NCBI GenBank assembly: GCA_947488815.1
Contig: CANLCC010000006.1
Coordinates: 1 to 64,000, forward strand
From: CAIQIA01 sp945861105
GTDB lineage: Bacteria; Cyanobacteriota; Cyanobacteriia; PCC-6307; Cyanobiaceae
Length of the DNA stretch: 64,000 bases
Reading direction: 5' to 3'
The position numbers and the translations under genes are program-made. This document shows positions 1 to 7,788 of the stretch, one piece after another. The first letter of the stretch is position 1; every line of letters begins with the position of its first letter. The notes below the pieces were generated by a model, which saw only the letters and a program-made list of their open reading frames with translations, made no database searches and was not told the origin of the DNA.

Positions 1-1
1 G

Positions 2-703
2 ACTTCGACCGGGGTGTGCCAACCCCTCGAGGGGGTGGGTGAGCTCTGCCGACAGCACGACTGTATGCTGCTGCTGGACACCGTCACCTCCCTGGGGGCC
101 GTTCCCCTGCGGCTGGATGCCTGGGGTGTGGACCTCGCCTACAGCTGCAGCCAGAAAGGCCTCAGCTGCCCTCCCGGCCTCGGTCCCTTCACCATGGGCC
201 CCCGGGCGGAGGCGAAGCTGGATCGCCGCCGCGGCAAGGTCCCCAACTGGTACCTCGACATGTCCGGCCTGAAGTCGTACTGGGGCAAGGAGCGCACCTA
301 CCACCACACGGCGCCGGTGAACATGAATTTCGGCCTGCGGGAGGCCCTGCGGCTTCTCTGTGAAGAGGGTCTTGGCCAGGCCTGGTCACGGCATCGTCGC
401 AACAGCGAGAGGCTCTGGTCCGGCATGGAATCCCTCGGGCTAGAGCTCCACGTCGCCCGGGATCTGCGGTTGCCGACCCTCACCACCGTGCGCATCCCGG
501 AGGGAGTCGACGGCAAGGCATTTGCCCTGCACCTCCTCAACCGCCATGGGGTGGAGATCGGTGGGGGTCTTGGGGCCCTGGCCGGCAAGGTCTGGCGTGT
601 GGGTCTGATGGGTTACAACAGCACCCCGGAGAACGTGGATCGGTTGCTCAATCTCCTGGAAGATGAACTGCCGGCATTCCGCTCCGGCGCCGCCGCTGCC
701 TGA
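2..703 (+). CDS. Class V aminotransferase (alanine-glyoxylate / serine-pyruvate type), C-terminal part
   Basis: The 5' end lies outside the window. The frame is open from base 2 and reads ETSTG-like residues (TSTGV) before the first possible GTG at 14, so that GTG is internal. The visible 233 residues carry a DTVTSLGAVPL strand and the PLP-lysine region SCSQKGLSCPPGL, whose lysine is the expected Schiff-base residue, then the conserved C-terminal small domain. Family members transfer an amino group from serine or alanine to glyoxylate or pyruvate and in cyanobacteria serve photorespiratory glyoxylate metabolism. Exact substrate cannot be told. The 3' end overlaps the convergent tadA by 56 bases. 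Confidence 0.88.
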   Translation, partial: TSTGVCQPLEGVGELCRQHDCMLLLDTVTSLGAVPLRLDAWGVDLAYSCSQKGLSCPPGLGPFTMGPRAEAKLDRRRGKVPNWYLDMSGLKSYWGKERTYHHTAPVNMNFGLREALRLLCEEGLGQAWSRHRRNSERLWSGMESLGLELHVARDLRLPTLTTVRIPEGVDGKAFALHLLNRHGVEIGGGLGALAGKVWRVGLMGYNSTPENVDRLLNLLEDELPAFRSGAAAA

Positions 704-1178
704 ACCAGGTCTGCAGCTGTTCCTGACAGGCCTCACCACAGATCCCACCCAGCACCTCCATGGCGTGGTGCGCAGTGGGGGAGCGGCTCAGATCCAGACA
801 GCTGCCCAGAGCTCCGCGCTTCGGGTCCGCCGTGCCGTAGACCACCCGCCCCATGCGGGCCTGCACCAGCGCCCCGGCGCACATGGGGCAGGGTTCCAGG
901 GTCACCAGCAGGGTGTGGCCGTTGAAACGCCAGTCCTGGCGCAGCCGGGCGGCCTGGGCCAGGGCCTGCAATTCCGCATGGCCGAGGGGATCAGCTTCGG
1001 CTTCGCGCCGGTTGCTGCCCCAGCCGATGGCCCGTCCCTGCGGATCCAGCACCACCGCCGCCACGGGCACCTCGCCCCGCTCGGCCGCCGCCGCCGCCCG
1101 CCTCAACAGCCGCTGCATCCAGAGTTCCAGGCTGCCGTCTGCGAAGGCGGACAATGATTCCGTCCCGGTCGCCCGCAT
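648..1178 (-). CDS. tadA: tRNA-specific adenosine deaminase TadA
   Basis: Zinc-dependent deaminase that converts A34 to inosine in the tRNA-Arg anticodon. The CDA-fold motifs are present: HAE (zinc His plus catalytic Glu) in LGHAEL and PCPMC with the two zinc cysteines, followed by the family's GALVQARMGRVVYG strand. With the ATG at 1178 the product is 176 residues, a normal length. A shorter start at 1118 (MQRLLRR) also looks natural and would avoid the 25-base overlap with the divergent decarboxylase; an ATG at 1214 would overlap it far more. The C-terminus overlaps the aminotransferase 3' end on the other strand. Confidence 0.9.
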   Translation of the reverse strand: MRATGTESLSAFADGSLELWMQRLLRRAAAAAERGEVPVAAVVLDPQGRAIGWGSNRREAEADPLGHAELQALAQAARLRQDWRFNGHTLLVTLEPCPMCAGALVQARMGRVVYGTADPKRGALGSCLDLSRSPTAHHAMEVLGGICGEACQEQLQTWFRQRRRRSGMPAVHLPGD

Positions 1179-2593
1179 TGGTGCTCTCCCCCGCCGAAGG
1201 CCACTCCACCGCACTGTCGCCCTTTGCGGCCCCCCATGGGGTGGATGGGGCCCTGGTCAGCTTTCTGCATGACTGCACTGGCCTGCTGGGACGCTGGCTG
1301 GCCGAGGCCGCGGACCAGGGGGTCCGCCCCCTGCTGAGCCTGCAACCCCCCGCCGAACCGGAAGTCGGACCGCTGTCGGAGCAGCGCCTGCTGAGTGATC
1401 TGCAGGGTTTGATGGGCGGTGCCTTCAGGCCCAATCATCCCGGTGCCCTGGCCCATCTGGATCCACCGGCCCTGACCGTCTCGATGGCCGCCGAACTGCT
1501 GGCCGCCGGCCTGAACAACAACCTGCTGGCCGAGGAACTGTCGCCCTCCCTGAGCCGTCTGGAACGGGGTCTGTGCCGTTGGCTCGCCCAGCGCCTCGGC
1601 CTGGGCCCACGGGCCTCAGGGGTGCCGGCGAGCGGCGGCAGCCTCAGCAACCTCATGGCCCTGGTCTGCGCCCGCAGGGCAGCGGGGCTGGCCCATGATC
1701 CGCGGGCCGTGGTGGTCGCCGCAGCCGGGGCCCACGTCTCCCTGGCCAAGGCCCTGGGGGTGATGGGCCTGCCCGCCGATGCCCTGGTGGCGGTGCCGGC
1801 CGGAGACGATGGCCGCCTGGACCCCGCCCTGGTGGCCGACACCCTCCGCCACCTGCACCGACAGGGACGGCCGGTGCTGGCGCTGGTCGGCACCGCTGGC
1901 ACGACGGTTCAGGGCCTGGTGGACCCCCTGGCCGACCTGGCTGACCTCTGCCGTGACCATGGCCTCTGGTTCCATGTCGACGGGGCCATCGGGGCCGTGT
2001 GTGCCCTTGTGGACGACCATCGCTGGCGGGTGCGCGGGCTGGAGCGGGCCGATTCGGTCACCCTCAACCCCCAGAAACTTCTAGGGGTCAGCAAACCGTC
2101 ATCGCTGCTGCTGCTGCGGGATCCCACCCACCTGGAGGCCTCCTTTGCCACGGGTCTTCCTTACATGGAGGCCCCCCTGGGGGGCGTTCAGGGGGGAGAA
2201 CTCGGATTGCAGGGCACCCGTGGCGCCGAGGTGCTGAAGCTGTGGCTCTGCCTGCGGCACCTGGGCCTTACCGGAATCTCGGACCTGATCGGCGCGGCCA
2301 TGGCCCGTGCCGCCAGCCTGCGGTCGGCCCTGGCCGGCAGCGATCTGTCCTGCCTGGCCGGTGATCTGCACCTCGTGGCCATCGCCGCCCCCAACGGCAG
2401 CCACGATCGCCACGGCTGGCGGGACACCGCCCATGCGCTGCTGTTGCGGGAGGGGTTCTGGCTTTCGCGGCCTGATGTGGCTGGGCAACCACTGCTCAAA
2501 GCGGTGTTCGGCAACCCTTACACCTCCCCCCAGCACATCCAGCGGTTGGCCGAGCTGCTCCGCAGCACCTCGAGCGCGGAGGTCAGCCGATGA
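1154..2593 (+). CDS. Group II PLP-dependent amino acid decarboxylase
   Basis: 479-residue fold-type I PLP enzyme of the glutamate/aromatic/diaminobutyrate decarboxylase superfamily. Visible signatures are the substrate-side ASGGSLSNL segment, VGTAGTT, the PLP-pyridine-binding HVDGAIGA (His274, Asp276) and the PLP lysine in LNPQKLLGVSK (Lys308 by position). Such enzymes release CO2 from an amino acid to give an amine; candidates include 2,4-diaminobutyrate, aspartate and tyrosine, and the sequence alone does not decide. It starts head-to-head with tadA with overlapping ends and its stop overlaps the next small gene (ATGA at 2590), suggesting co-translation. Confidence 0.85.
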   Translation: MIPSRSPALVLSPAEGHSTALSPFAAPHGVDGALVSFLHDCTGLLGRWLAEAADQGVRPLLSLQPPAEPEVGPLSEQRLLSDLQGLMGGAFRPNHPGALAHLDPPALTVSMAAELLAAGLNNNLLAEELSPSLSRLERGLCRWLAQRLGLGPRASGVPASGGSLSNLMALVCARRAAGLAHDPRAVVVAAAGAHVSLAKALGVMGLPADALVAVPAGDDGRLDPALVADTLRHLHRQGRPVLALVGTAGTTVQGLVDPLADLADLCRDHGLWFHVDGAIGAVCALVDDHRWRVRGLERADSVTLNPQKLLGVSKPSSLLLLRDPTHLEASFATGLPYMEAPLGGVQGGELGLQGTRGAEVLKLWLCLRHLGLTGISDLIGAAMARAASLRSALAGSDLSCLAGDLHLVAIAAPNGSHDRHGWRDTAHALLLREGFWLSRPDVAGQPLLKAVFGNPYTSPQHIQRLAELLRSTSSAEVSR

Positions 2594-2814
2594 CCCCCTC
2601 GCCCACGGATCCCCGCGGCCGCTGGGTGGCCGTGGTCACCGGCGTGATCTCGGTGGTTCTGGCCCTGGCCTATCTGGCGCTCGTCGTGGTGCTGGACCGC
2701 CCCGGTCCTCTGCAACCTCCGCCCCCCGAGGCCCTGGCTGGGGCGGCAGTTGCCGCTCCCGCCGCCGCAGGGGCTCCACCACCTGCTCCAGAGCTGCCTG
2801 CAGGAACGACCTGA
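2590..2814 (+). CDS. Small single-pass membrane protein
   Basis: 74 residues, starting in an ATGA overlap with the decarboxylase stop. Residues about 13-35 (VAVVTGVISVVLALAYLAL) form one good membrane helix; the remainder is a Pro/Ala-rich tail. I do not recognise the family. The start coupling argues it is translated. The last 179 bases lie opposite the 3' end of the DUF697 GTPase gene, so the low-complexity tail may partly reflect the opposite-strand coding constraint. Function unknown. Confidence 0.6.
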   Translation: MTPSPTDPRGRWVAVVTGVISVVLALAYLALVVVLDRPGPLQPPPPEALAGAAVAAPAAAGAPPPAPELPAGTT

Positions 2815-4261
2815 GGGCCTCTTCCCGGCGGTCCAGGTCGTACTGCCGCCGCACCACTTCGGCCATGCCGCCGTCTCCCCAGTCCTGCTGCTGGCCGAAG
2901 TAGGTGATGAAGCTGCGACCCGCCAGGCGGGTCAGGAACGCCGCCGTCACCGCCTGCACCGCCTTGCTCAGGGCCAGGCCGAGCGGATGCAGGCTGAGCC
3001 CCGCGGCCACGAGGCCGGCACCGCCCTGCACCACCCCCAGGCTGGCGAGGGTCCGGCCCAGGGAGAGGGCCAGCTCGCGGCCCTCCTCCCGGGTCATGGT
3101 CACTCCGAACACCTGGCCGATTTCGACCACCATCTGGGCATTCACGGCAGCGGTTCCGAGCAGGTCCAGCCCCGGCAGGGGGGTGACGGCGATCACACCC
3201 GATGCGATCCAGCCATAACGGCTGACGATGGCTTCGGCCTGGCGGCGCCGCTGGGCGTCGATCAGCTGCTGGGAGGCTTCCGCCAGCTGGCGGCTCTGGA
3301 GCAGCAGGTTGTCGGCCAGCAGCTCCTCCCCCTCCTCCCGCAGCACCTGGGCGAGTCGACGCAGCAGGGCGGCGATCTCGGGCAGGGGTTGCAGCGGCCG
3401 CCGGCCCGGGCGCGGAATCGTCTGGGGGGCGCTGCTGGCTGGCACCACATCCTCGGGCGCCAGCATCCCCTCGCAGCGACGGCGCAACTGGCTGAGCAGT
3501 CGGCGCTCTTCGGCTTCACCCCTCAGATCACACTTGTTGAGCACCAGCAGCAACCGCTTGCCGAGGTTCGCCAGGCCACGCAGCACCTCGATCTCGCTGG
3601 CCCTCAGGTCCCCATCCACCACGAACAGCAGCAGGTCGGCCCTGGCGGCCTCCCCCCGGGCCGTCTCCTCCCGCACCACACCGTCGCGGCCGGCCTCAAG
3701 GATCCCCGGGGTGTCGCGCAGGCGCAGGGCCCGACTGACTCCCTGGAGCTGCAGGCGATAGGTGTCCACGCCATCGGTGGACCCCATCGCGGCACCCACC
3801 TGCCCCACCGGTTCAGCGAGCAGGGCACGGATCAGTGAGGTCTTGCCGCTCGACCCGGTGCCGAACACCACCACGAGCAGATCGCCCCGGTCGAGGGATT
3901 CGGCCACCTCCCTGCGACGACCGGCCAGGGCCTCGCGGGCAATGGCATCGTCGACCATCTGCAGTTGGCGATCGATCGCCTCCAGCTGCTGACGGGCCGC
4001 CTCCTGGCGATTGCCCGGTGGCGGACGACGCCCCAGGCCGGAGTTCGTGCGCCGGCCCGTCCGCAGCCAGGGCGCCAGCAACGGCCATGCGACCACCACC
4101 AGCGCGGCCAGCAGCACCAGGAGCAACGGCCCCACCAGGCCCGGGGGGAGCCAGTAACTGAGCTGCCAGATGAGGGCCTGCAGGGTCTGGAGGATCAACG
4201 ACACCGCCAGCAGTGCCCCAAGCACCACCGCCAGCAGCAGCAGCAGCCGGCCTCGGCTCAT
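2636..4261 (-). CDS. Membrane-associated GTPase with DUF697 (YcjF-like) domain
   Basis: 541 residues. Two membrane helices occupy about residues 5-26 and 40-65. A TRAFAC-type GTPase domain follows: G1 GTGSSGKTS near residue 135, G3 DTPG, G4 NKCD, and a SSA-like G5. A C-terminal DUF697 region (about 350-510) has hydrophobic segments VIAVTPLPGLDLLGTAAV and GGAGLVAAGLSLHPLG. This architecture is frequent in cyanobacteria but its cellular role is not established. The start overlaps the upstream penicillin-binding protein stop (ATGA at 4258-4261), so the two are probably made together. The last ~50 residues are Pro/Arg-rich and overlap a plus-strand gene. Confidence 0.85.
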   Translation of the reverse strand: MSRGRLLLLLAVVLGALLAVSLILQTLQALIWQLSYWLPPGLVGPLLLVLLAALVVVAWPLLAPWLRTGRRTNSGLGRRPPPGNRQEAARQQLEAIDRQLQMVDDAIAREALAGRRREVAESLDRGDLLVVVFGTGSSGKTSLIRALLAEPVGQVGAAMGSTDGVDTYRLQLQGVSRALRLRDTPGILEAGRDGVVREETARGEAARADLLLFVVDGDLRASEIEVLRGLANLGKRLLLVLNKCDLRGEAEERRLLSQLRRRCEGMLAPEDVVPASSAPQTIPRPGRRPLQPLPEIAALLRRLAQVLREEGEELLADNLLLQSRQLAEASQQLIDAQRRRQAEAIVSRYGWIASGVIAVTPLPGLDLLGTAAVNAQMVVEIGQVFGVTMTREEGRELALSLGRTLASLGVVQGGAGLVAAGLSLHPLGLALSKAVQAVTAAFLTRLAGRSFITYFGQQQDWGDGGMAEVVRRQYDLDRREEALRSFLQAALEQVVEPLRRRERQLPPQPGPRGAEVAEDRGGPAPRRAPDRPGPEPPRSRR

Positions 4262-6387
4262 CCGCGGGTTTCGGCGGTGGTGCTGCCGCGACCCGCATTG
4301 CGGATGATTTCACCCCACAGCTGGGCGGCCAGGGCACTGGTGGATCCTGTGGGGCTGTTGTCGTCGTTCCCCAGCCAGACGCCCATCACCCAGTGGCGCC
4401 TGGGGTCGTAACCGATGAACAGCAGATCACGGCCATCATTGGTGGTGCCGGTCTTGCCCCCCTCCTCTCCCCCCAGGGAGGCCGCCGTGCCGGTGCCGCT
4501 CTGTACCACCGCCCGCAGCACCCCCTGCATGACCCTGGCGTCACCGGTGGGCAGCACCCGGCGTCCACTGCCCACCGGTGATGCCATCCGTCGGCAGGTG
4601 GACCGGCCTGCGGGGCAGGTTTCGGCATCGGTCAGGCGGCGGATGGTGGTCGGTGCCCGCCAGAGGCCGTCGTTGGCGACGGCACCGTAGGCCGCCGTCA
4701 TCTCGAGCAGATGGGTCTCGCTCTGTCCCAGCACCAGCCCCGGGACGGCGGCCATGGGGGTGGTGATGCCCAGGTCACGGGCCTTGCGGATCACCGCTTC
4801 CAGGCCGTAGCGACGGGCCAGGCGCAGGGCGGCGGTGTTGCTGCTGTGGGCAAAGGCCTGGGTGAGGGAGAGGGACCCGCCGCAGCCGGCCTCGAAATGC
4901 TGACCGCCCCAGTCGACCGGAGCGCAGCTGACCAGCGACCCGGGACGGAGTCCCCGTTCGATCGCCACCAGATAGGTCATCAGCTTGAAGGTGCTTCCGG
5001 GCTGCCGCAGGGCCTGGGTGGCACGGTTGAACTGACTCTTGTCGTAATCACGGCCCCCCGCGAGGGCCAGGATGCCGCCGCTGCGGCTGTCGAGCACGGC
5101 AACCGCCCCCTGGCGTGCGCCCCAACCCTGGTCGCGCAGGGTGTTGCGCAAGGTGGTCTCGACCACGTCCTGCAGCACCGGATCCAGGTAGGTCTCAACA
5201 AGGAAGTTGCCCTGGGCCGCCGTGTCGGTCCCGAGCAGGGCCTCGAGATCTCGCAGCACCTGATCGGTGTAGTACGGCGCCGGCCGTCGCGCCTGACCGG
5301 CGCAGGCCTTCGGCGCCAGCACGACGGTGGTGCGCATCGCCCGGCGGGCGGCATCGGGATGGAGGCGCCCCTCGGCCACCATCTTGTTAAGCACAGCGTT
5401 GCGGGCCCCCTGGGCGGCGCTGGGGAACTGGCACGGGTCGTGGCCGTTGGGGGAGGGCAGCAACCCGACCAGCAGGGCGGCCTGCTCGAGGCTGAGGGCC
5501 CGGGCCGGCCGGTCGAAATAGTGCCGAGCCGCATCCTCAAATCCCCAGCCCGCCCCCAGATAGACGCGGTTGAGGTAGCTCAGCAGCAGATCACGCTTGC
5601 TGAAGCGCGCCTCCAGCTGCAGGGCCACCAGCAGTTCGCGCCATTTGCGACCGAGGGTCTCACCCTGGCCCACCTGCTCGGGGTAAAGGCTGCGGGCCAG
5701 CTGCTGGGTGAGGGTGCTCCCGCCCTCCAGCACCCGGCCTCCGATCAGGTTGGTCACCAGGGCGCGGCCGGTGCCGATGGGATCGATGCCCGGATGCCAC
5801 CAGAACCGGGTGTCTTCGCTCGAAAGCAGCGCTTCGATGAGCACAGGGGCGAAATGATCAAGCCCCGGCAGCTCCCGGTGCTCCGAGCTGTTGACACTCG
5901 CCAGCAGCCGGTTGCTGTGGTCATAGATGGCCAGGGGACCCCGGATGGGGGCAAGGTTGCCGCGCACCGGCGCCTGCAGCACGCCGAGGCCGAGCACCGC
6001 CAGGCCCATCCCGGCGCCCCCCAGGACCAGCACCAGCAGTCCCCGACCGGCCGTGGACAGCCACGGCGGCGACCGTCGGCCGCTGCGGAACTCCAGTTCA
6101 GGGAGCTCCCGTTCGTTCAGCGGACCGAGCCGGATGCGATCGCCATCCTGCAGCTCCAGCTCCTGCAGCCGTCGCCCACGCCAGGACAGGCCGTTGGTGG
6201 AACCTGCATCAGTGAGCAGCCAGCGGCGACCCCGACGCTGCAGCAGGGCATGGCGCTTGCTCACCGCCGGATGGGGAATGACCACCTCGGCCTGGGGATC
6301 GCGACCGATCCGATACACCTGACCGTGCAGCCCGATCCGCCTCGGTTCGGCCCCGGGCTGGTGAATCACGAGATCGTCCGTCGTCAT
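4258..6387 (-). CDS. Class A penicillin-binding protein (PBP1A) with N-terminal FHA domain
   Basis: Bifunctional peptidoglycan synthase, about 709 residues. Order: FHA domain with its GR, SKRH and STNG landmarks in the first ~100 residues; one transmembrane helix; GT51 glycosyltransferase with SSEDTRFWWHPGID (catalytic Glu in SSED) and EGGSTLTQQLAR; then transpeptidase with STFK, SSN and KTGTTND motifs. FHA domains bind phosphothreonine, so assembly may be regulated by a Ser/Thr kinase (inference). Starts are possible at 6402 and at 6387; the latter forms TGATG with the lspA stop and is preferred. The downstream GTPase overlaps it by 4 bases. Confidence 0.93.
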   Translation of the reverse strand: MTTDDLVIHQPGAEPRRIGLHGQVYRIGRDPQAEVVIPHPAVSKRHALLQRRGRRWLLTDAGSTNGLSWRGRRLQELELQDGDRIRLGPLNERELPELEFRSGRRSPPWLSTAGRGLLVLVLGGAGMGLAVLGLGVLQAPVRGNLAPIRGPLAIYDHSNRLLASVNSSEHRELPGLDHFAPVLIEALLSSEDTRFWWHPGIDPIGTGRALVTNLIGGRVLEGGSTLTQQLARSLYPEQVGQGETLGRKWRELLVALQLEARFSKRDLLLSYLNRVYLGAGWGFEDAARHYFDRPARALSLEQAALLVGLLPSPNGHDPCQFPSAAQGARNAVLNKMVAEGRLHPDAARRAMRTTVVLAPKACAGQARRPAPYYTDQVLRDLEALLGTDTAAQGNFLVETYLDPVLQDVVETTLRNTLRDQGWGARQGAVAVLDSRSGGILALAGGRDYDKSQFNRATQALRQPGSTFKLMTYLVAIERGLRPGSLVSCAPVDWGGQHFEAGCGGSLSLTQAFAHSSNTAALRLARRYGLEAVIRKARDLGITTPMAAVPGLVLGQSETHLLEMTAAYGAVANDGLWRAPTTIRRLTDAETCPAGRSTCRRMASPVGSGRRVLPTGDARVMQGVLRAVVQSGTGTAASLGGEEGGKTGTTNDGRDLLFIGYDPRRHWVMGVWLGNDDNSPTGSTSALAAQLWGEIIRNAGRGSTTAETRG

Positions 6388-6848
6388 CAGCGTTCTCGCC
6401 ACGAGTGCACCAGCAGGCAGACCACGGCCACGTTGATCGCCACGTCGGCCAGGTTGAAGACCGGAAAGGAGATCGGCAGCAGCTGCAGAAAGTCGGTCAC
6501 CGCCCCCAGGCGCCAGCGGTCAAGGCCATTGCCGATGGTCCCGCCGAGCAACCAGCCCGCGGCCTGGCGCTGCCATGGCCCCCAGCCTGCACCGAAGGCC
6601 ACGAGGGCCGCCAGCAGGCCGAGGGCCACGACCAGGCTGACCCAGCCCAGCCAGGGGGCTCCCTGGCCGAAGAGGCTGAAGGCCGCCCCGTCGTTGTGGA
6701 CCAGCTGCAACCCCAGCAGTCCTGGCACGAGGGAGCGGGGCTGGGGATGCTGCAGCACCCACGACTTGCTCAGCTGATCAGCCAGCACGATGGCGGCGGC
6801 CAGCAGCAGGGGGCCCGGGGACAGGCGTGCCGGAGGAAGACGGCTCAA
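6387..6848 (-). CDS. lspA: Lipoprotein signal peptidase (signal peptidase II)
   Basis: Inner-membrane aspartyl protease that removes signal peptides from prolipoproteins. The two catalytic aspartates lie in the conserved GGTIGNGLDRW and FNLADVAIN segments; HNDGAAFSLF is the other family signature; four hydrophobic helices are visible. A TTG at 6848 overlaps the bioY stop as TTGA and gives 153 residues, close to the usual length. A GTG at 6905 would add 19 Arg/Pro/Ala-rich residues and overlap bioY by 61 bases, so it is less likely. Confidence 0.93.
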   Translation of the reverse strand: MSRLPPARLSPGPLLLAAAIVLADQLSKSWVLQHPQPRSLVPGLLGLQLVHNDGAAFSLFGQGAPWLGWVSLVVALGLLAALVAFGAGWGPWQRQAAGWLLGGTIGNGLDRWRLGAVTDFLQLLPISFPVFNLADVAINVAVVCLLVHSWRER

Positions 6849-7444
6849 CGCTCGAGCAGCAGCAGGGGTCGCAGCACCCGTGCCAGGAGGGCGACGACTG
6901 CACACAGGAGCAGCTGACCGGGCAAGGCGAGAAGGCTGTAGGTGAGCACCAGCTGCGGAAGCGGTTCGGACCAGCGATGCACCAGGGAGCCCAGGAGCAG
7001 GTTCAGGACACCGCTGAGGTGAATGAGCAGCAGGCCCAGCACGGCGGTACCGAACAGGCGATCCAGGGTGGTCATGCCGGGCTGACGCGCCAGGCGCCCG
7101 CAGAACCAGGCGGCGGGGATGAAACCGGCCAGAAACCCGAAGGAGGGCTGAAGCAGATAGTCAAAGCCACCGCCATCCTGAAACACCGGCAACAGCACCA
7201 GGCCGAGGGTGAGGTAGGCGACGCTGGCCAGCAGGCCAGCCCGGGGGCCGCAGACCAGGGCGGTGAGCAGCACGGCCGGTACCTGGGCCGTGGTGGGCAG
7301 ATCCTGCAGGCCGGCCCCGCCGGCAGGGGTCCACCACGGAACGGCGGGCTGCAGCAGACCACCGGCGAGGATCAGCAACAGGCCCACCAGCGCTCCGCAC
7401 CAGTTCAGCAGTGCACGCACTCGCCCACCCAAGCCTGGCGCCAT
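6845..7444 (-). CDS. bioY: BioY-family biotin transporter (substrate-binding S component)
   Basis: 199-residue integral membrane protein with about six helices. The family hallmarks are visible: QVPAVLLTALVCGPRAGLLASVAYLTLGL in two parts, GGGFDYLLQPSFGFLAGF, and a C-terminal pump of hydrophobic helices. BioY binds and imports biotin, alone or with an ECF AT module; none is encoded here. It heads the minus-strand run bioY-lspA-PBP1A-GTPase with start/stop overlaps at each step. The start at 7444 lies close to the divergent sipA start. Confidence 0.88.
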   Translation of the reverse strand: MAPGLGGRVRALLNWCGALVGLLLILAGGLLQPAVPWWTPAGGAGLQDLPTTAQVPAVLLTALVCGPRAGLLASVAYLTLGLVLLPVFQDGGGFDYLLQPSFGFLAGFIPAAWFCGRLARQPGMTTLDRLFGTAVLGLLLIHLSGVLNLLLGSLVHRWSEPLPQLVLTYSLLALPGQLLLCAVVALLARVLRPLLLLER

Positions 7445-7473
7445 CCTGCATCAACCCAACCGCCCCGACAACG

Positions 7474-7788
7474 GTGACCCGCGACGACCCTGCCCCCACC
7501 CCGGCCGAGACCCTGGCCCATCCCCCCGGCTGCCTGGTCAGGTTGCTGCGCTCTCCCACCTACCTGCGGACGGCCGATGAACGACCGATGCTGCGGCCCC
7601 CAGACCTGGTCGATCCGGAGGAGTGGGGCACTGTCGTCGCCGTGCGTCCTGGCGATGTGAGAGCTGTCCGCTTCCGCCGCGGTTCGTTCCTGGTGCCGGT
7701 GGACCTGCTGGAGGCGGCTGCGGGCGCTGGGGTCAACGGGGAAGGGGACGCGCCTGGTCCAGCGCCCGCCGCGGACCACAGACGCTGA
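7474..7788 (+). CDS. sipA: SipA-like regulatory protein (DUF3148)
   Basis: The GTG at 7474 gives 104 residues and keeps the gene clear of bioY; an upstream in-frame start at 7411 would lie inside bioY. The core GCLVRLLRSPTYLRTADERP followed by MLRPPDLV and GTVVAVRPGDVRAVRFRRGSF matches the small SH3-like cyanobacterial SipA family, whose Synechococcus elongatus member binds the histidine kinase NblS and activates it. NblS is not in the window. The last ~25 residues are low in complexity and overlap the convergent M16 peptidase gene by 56 bases. Confidence 0.8.
   Translation: MTRDDPAPTPAETLAHPPGCLVRLLRSPTYLRTADERPMLRPPDLVDPEEWGTVVAVRPGDVRAVRFRRGSFLVPVDLLEAAAGAGVNGEGDAPGPAPAADHRR

Noticed and set aside
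4711..6777. 688-codon open frame opposite the PBP1A/lspA genes
   Set aside because: No domain motifs, Gly/Gln/His-rich composition, and it lies fully antisense to well supported genes. A GC-rich codon bias removes stops from this frame.
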